The translations under genes and the position numbers were made by a program. The notes under the pieces were generated by a model that was given only the letters and a program-made list of their open reading frames with translations, did no database searches and was not told the DNA's origin. DNA of 17,991 nt from Lachnospiraceae bacterium UBA7205 (GTDB lineage Bacteria; Bacillota; Clostridia; Lachnospirales; Lachnospiraceae), in contig DKUL01000079.1 of the NCBI GenBank assembly GCA_002490665.1, forward strand, positions 33,967 through 51,957, in the 5' to 3' direction. Each line of letters opens with the position of its first letter. Position 1 is the first letter of the stretch. Below are positions 16,110 to 17,991 of the stretch, one piece after another.

Positions 16110-16523
16110 ATGAATTTGTTAGGGGTTGGAATATATGTCAAAAACAGTCCCAAAGCTGTTGAGATGTATTGTTCTGCTTTCGGATTGGAAATTGGCTATC
16201 ACGTGCTAAATGCTGACAATACATATTATCATTCGGAGTTGCTAAAGGATGGTGATAGTTTTTGTTCAGTTGTTGAAGAGAAAGAAGAAAAAGGTGCGAC
16301 AAATAATCCTGTTCAGCTCGGCTACACCTTCGAAACGCGCGATGAACTTGAACGTGCATTTGCGATTTTAAAGGATGGCGGAACAGTGAAACTGGATATA
16401 TGTGAATTACCATGGAGCCCATGCGCGGCGGAGGTCACGGACTGCTTTGGCGTGAATTGGTATCTTACCATGCCGCAGCATCGACCTGCCGATGATTGGA
16501 CACCAACGGATGATGAGCAGTAA
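16110..16523 (+). CDS. VOC superfamily protein, PhnB/glyoxalase-like
   Basis: 138 aa, the usual length for a single-polypeptide VOC (glyoxalase/bleomycin resistance/dioxygenase) protein. The paired beta-alpha-beta halves are seen as LLGVGIYVKNSPKAVEMYCSAFGLE at the start and ERAFAILKDGG ... ELPWSPCAAEVTDCFGVNWYLTMP at the end, the latter typical of PhnB-like members. These bind small molecules or metals; the substrate is unknown and it may be a resistance or detoxification protein. The start at 16110 is chosen because AAGGAGG (16095-16101) lies 8 bases upstream; ATG 16104 would be too close. It stands alone between the IS256 remnant and a 500-base gap. Confidence 0.85.
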   Translation: MNLLGVGIYVKNSPKAVEMYCSAFGLEIGYHVLNADNTYYHSELLKDGDSFCSVVEEKEEKGATNNPVQLGYTFETRDELERAFAILKDGGTVKLDICELPWSPCAAEVTDCFGVNWYLTMPQHRPADDWTPTDDEQ

Positions 16524-16603
16524 ATGTTATGCAGCTAAGTTTAAGTTGTTGATTAGAGTGGTAGAGAACAACGAATTGATATTTTCCTTGTTGATGCTAT
16601 TTA

Positions 16604-16625
16604 TACATGGTGCTGTCACCATGTA
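16604..16625. repeat. Perfect 9-bp inverted repeat
   Basis: TACATGGTG (16604-16612), a four-base loop CTGT and CACCATGTA (16617-16625). No T-run follows on either strand, so it is not a standard terminator; it could be an operator, an RNA hairpin or an element end. Confidence 0.5.
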
Positions 16626-16639
16626 ATAAGGGTGGTTAA

Positions 16640-16900
16640 GGGGAAAATTATTTTGGTGTCAAAACGCTACCAAGAAATTATGCAAAGAAAAATACGACAC
16701 AAAAAACAGCGATTTTAAATAAAGTAGATGCGTTTGACATTTCTGAAAATGGCATTGAGAAAGAAAAAAGATTTCCGGAGAATTGTCGTAAAGCGTATTG
16801 TTTGATAAACTCAGGATTATATGCGGATTGAATGGTTATCGAATTTTTCTTTGGTGATATAAAAAGCATTTTGATAGAACCATGCACGTTGGGTGGATAA
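16640..16900 (+). pseudogene. Possible decayed gene remnant in the 16524-17026 gap
   Basis: The 500-base stretch between the VOC and DUF1905 genes has no intact gene. In one frame it stays open from 16640 to 16900 except for one TGA at 16829-16831, and its translation is protein-like (KVDAFDISENG, RFPENCRKAYCLINSGLYAD, then MVIEFFFGDIKSILIEPCTLGG after the stop). There is no start codon or ribosome binding site for the first part. I do not recognise the family. The consistent frame across the stop suggests a remnant with a nonsense mutation, but chance cannot be excluded. Confidence 0.3.
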
Positions 16901-16978
16901 CAAAATTGTTATTTTGCCATTGGCTTTATTTTGGATCTAAAATATTTCGGAACAGTAAGAATGTGGGGATAAATCGGA

Positions 16979-16984
16979 TATAAT
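16979..16984 (+). promoter_or_regulatory. -10 box upstream of the DUF1905 gene
   Basis: A perfect TATAAT, 42 bases before GTG 17027. No good -35 box is seen at the right distance. Confidence 0.4.
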
Positions 16985-17026
16985 AAAGATGCTGTGTGCA
17001 TGGTCAAATGCGGATGGAGGTGCGCT

Positions 17027-17350
17027 GTGGGAAAAAAGTATGAATATGATGCTGTAATATATGAAATTCCGGAAAAAGGAGGAGCCTATGTGATTTTTCC
17101 GTGGAATATCCGCGAGGAATTTGGCAAGGGACGTGTCAAAGTGCATGCGACTTTTGACGGCATTGCGTATGATGGAAGCATAGTCAACATGGGCGTGAAA
17201 GACGACAAGGGAGATATCTGCTACATTATAGGCATGCTCAAGGATATCCGCAGGCAGCTTGGAAAAGGTGCCGGAGACAATGTTCATATGGTAGTGGAGG
17301 AGCGGTCAGAAGAAACATCCCGCTGCTTTTTGCGTCTTCTATCGGGCTGA
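17027..17350 (+). CDS. DUF1905 domain protein
   Basis: 107 aa, nearly all one DUF1905 domain: KYEYDAVIYEIPEKGGAYVIFPWNIREEFGKGRVKVHATFDGIAYDGSIVNMG shows the typical order of an N-terminal strand, a FPW/FP turn, a helix with EEFG, and the G(R/K)VKV strand with YDGS. DUF1905 proteins are small beta-barrel-like proteins of unknown biochemical role. The GTG at 17027 is chosen because GGAGG (17016-17020) lies six bases upstream and it starts right before the domain; the upstream GTG and ATG at 16994 and 17000 would add an unlikely Cys-rich extension. It is a single gene. Confidence 0.85.
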   Translation: MGKKYEYDAVIYEIPEKGGAYVIFPWNIREEFGKGRVKVHATFDGIAYDGSIVNMGVKDDKGDICYIIGMLKDIRRQLGKGAGDNVHMVVEERSEETSRCFLRLLSG

Positions 17351-17480
17351 ATACAGCCTGGAAAACGAACTGTTCATGGATGTCCCTTGCAACAAAATAA
17401 CTTACTGGGAAAGTACATTATAAGAAACGCAATTGGGACTTTGCCAGGGTATGAAGACATATCGAAACATGAGATATATG

Positions 17481-17509
17481 TTAGCGGCAGTGATGAACGA
17501 TGCTATTGT
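17481..17509 (+). promoter_or_regulatory. Candidate promoter for the leader peptide and MFS gene
   Basis: TTAGCG (17481-17486), a 17-base spacer and TATTGT (17504-17509) preceded by TGC (extended -10). Transcription would begin near 17516, about 35 bases before the leader peptide ATG. The rest of the 17351-17550 gap holds only a 50-codon open frame without a ribosome binding site. Confidence 0.45.
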
Positions 17510-17550
17510 AATATTTGGAGTAATAATGAAAAAGCATGAAAGGAGATAGA

Positions 17551-17589
17551 ATGGTACTTTGCATTGCAGCAGCTCCATGCAGAGCCTGA
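17551..17589 (+). CDS. 12-aa leader peptide of the MFS gene
   Basis: ATG frame MVLCIAAAPCRA with AAGGAG (17540-17545) six bases upstream. Its last codons lie inside the left arm of a perfect 10-bp hairpin (17573-17582 with 17595-17604), so a ribosome on the peptide would open that hairpin and free alternative pairings downstream. Such short leader peptides are a common feature of drug-inducible efflux and ribosome-protection genes. The peptide is probably a regulator, not a product. Confidence 0.65.
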   Translation: MVLCIAAAPCRA

Positions 17590-17673
17590 GGAGACTGCAT
17601 GGAGGAATCGCTTATGCGGAAATCCTCAGACTTTGCTTCTGTTTTAAGAATAAATAAAGCAAAAGGAGCAAAG
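17573..17673 (+). promoter_or_regulatory. Attenuator-like alternative hairpins before the MFS gene
   Basis: Hairpin 1: CTCCATGCAG (17573-17582) with CTGCATGGAG (17595-17604), perfect. Competing stem: CTGAGGA (17586-17592, the loop of hairpin 1) with TCCTCAG (17623-17629). A third pairing CTTTGCT (17631-17637) with AGCAAAG (17667-17673) would cover the end of the MFS ribosome binding site (AAGGAG 17663-17668). The overlap is consistent with ribosome-controlled attenuation or translation control; the exact switch is not proven. Confidence 0.55.
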
Positions 17674-17675
17674 CA

Positions 17676-17975
17676 ATGAAATTAATAAAAAAGAATGAAT
17701 TATTTGAATTGAAAGATTTTTTGATTCTTTGGAGCACTCAAAGCATATCACAGCTTGGCAGCAGTATTACGGGATTTGCACTGACCTTGTGGCTATATGA
17801 AAAGATGGGGTCATCTCTGAGCACAGCAGCGCTTACCATATGCTCTTATGTACCATATGTACTAATGAGTATATTTGCCGGGGCATTGACAGACCGATTT
17901 GACAAAAAGAAGATAATGCTTGGCTGTGATGCATTTGCCGCAATATGCACCATTATTGTATTTGTATTACTATAA
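17676..17975 (+). pseudogene. MFS efflux transporter, truncated by an in-frame stop
   Basis: 99 codons matching the N-terminus of an MFS drug exporter of the macrolide-efflux (Mef)-like type: a helix LILWSTQSISQLGSSITGFALTLWLYE, a second helix SYVPYVLMSIFAGALTDRFDKKK containing the MFS motif-A-like GALTDRFDKKK, and part of a third helix. A full protein is about 400 aa. The frame ends at TAA 17973-17975 in the middle of helix 3 and would continue in frame as MSKFR to the window edge, so a nonsense mutation (for example TAT to TAA) is the simplest reading. Sequencing error cannot be excluded, and the rest lies outside the window. AAGGAG is 7 bases before the ATG. Confidence 0.7.
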
Positions 17976-17991
17976 ATGAGCAAATTTAGAA

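Noticed and set aside
15791..16153. Intact IS256 insertion sequence
   Set aside because: Only about 85 transposase codons remain, with a frameshift and no terminal inverted repeats.
17387..17539. 50-codon TTG frame between DUF1905 and the leader peptide
   Set aside because: No ribosome binding site and it overlaps the candidate promoter at 17481-17509; possibly a remnant but not supportable as a gene.
1..17991. tRNA, rRNA or CRISPR arrays
   Set aside because: No cloverleaf-like sequence, rRNA segment or regularly spaced repeat was seen on either strand.

Overview
The window looks like chromosomal DNA from a low-GC Gram-positive clostridium, probably a Lachnospiraceae-type gut or rumen bacterium. 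This is inferred from strong AGGAGG-type ribosome binding sites, consensus sigma-A promoters, U-tract terminators, an IS256-family remnant and a peptide-leader-controlled MFS gene. I recognise no housekeeping marker, so the taxonomy is an inference.

Layout. (1) 104-2485: two glycosyltransferase genes (a GT4-type enzyme and a GT52/sialyltransferase-like enzyme), visibly richer in G+C than what follows; they look like the end of a surface-polysaccharide cluster and are closed by a terminator at 2530-2570. (2) 2759-8815: an AT-richer cluster. It holds a CbxX/CfxQ-type AAA+ ATPase with a long unknown N-terminus, an unknown protein with a beta-rich body and a C-terminal module, a WYL-domain regulator and a small unknown protein. 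The promoter regions of the first and last of these genes share a 14-bp near-palindrome, a candidate operator. A strong promoter, a 26-codon ORF and a terminator sit directly before the second gene. (3) 9105-15674: a four-gene operon encoding an HD-phosphohydrolase-like + RyR protein, a TIR protein (TIR, acidic linker, DUF4357-like domain, two copies of a repeated module), a PD-(D/E)XK nuclease, and a membrane-anchored Rossmann (TrkA-N-like) + RyR protein. (4) 15675-17991: scrap and small accessory genes. These are a frameshifted IS256 transposase fragment, a VOC/PhnB-like protein, a DUF1905 protein, and an MFS efflux gene preceded by a 12-aa leader peptide and alternative hairpins. The MFS reading frame stops after 99 codons.

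How it fits together. Region 3 is the most interesting. It pairs a likely NAD-consuming TIR effector and a likely DNA nuclease with two RyR-domain proteins, one soluble with an HD hydrolase and one membrane-bound with a nucleotide-binding fold. That is what one would expect of a sensor/effector anti-phage or conflict system. It lacks the signature genes of CBASS, Thoeris or type III CRISPR, so it may be undescribed. The module repeated in the TIR protein also seems to occur at the C-terminus of the 5078-6655 protein in region 2, which hints that the two clusters are functionally or evolutionarily linked. Functions beyond the recognised folds are inferences.
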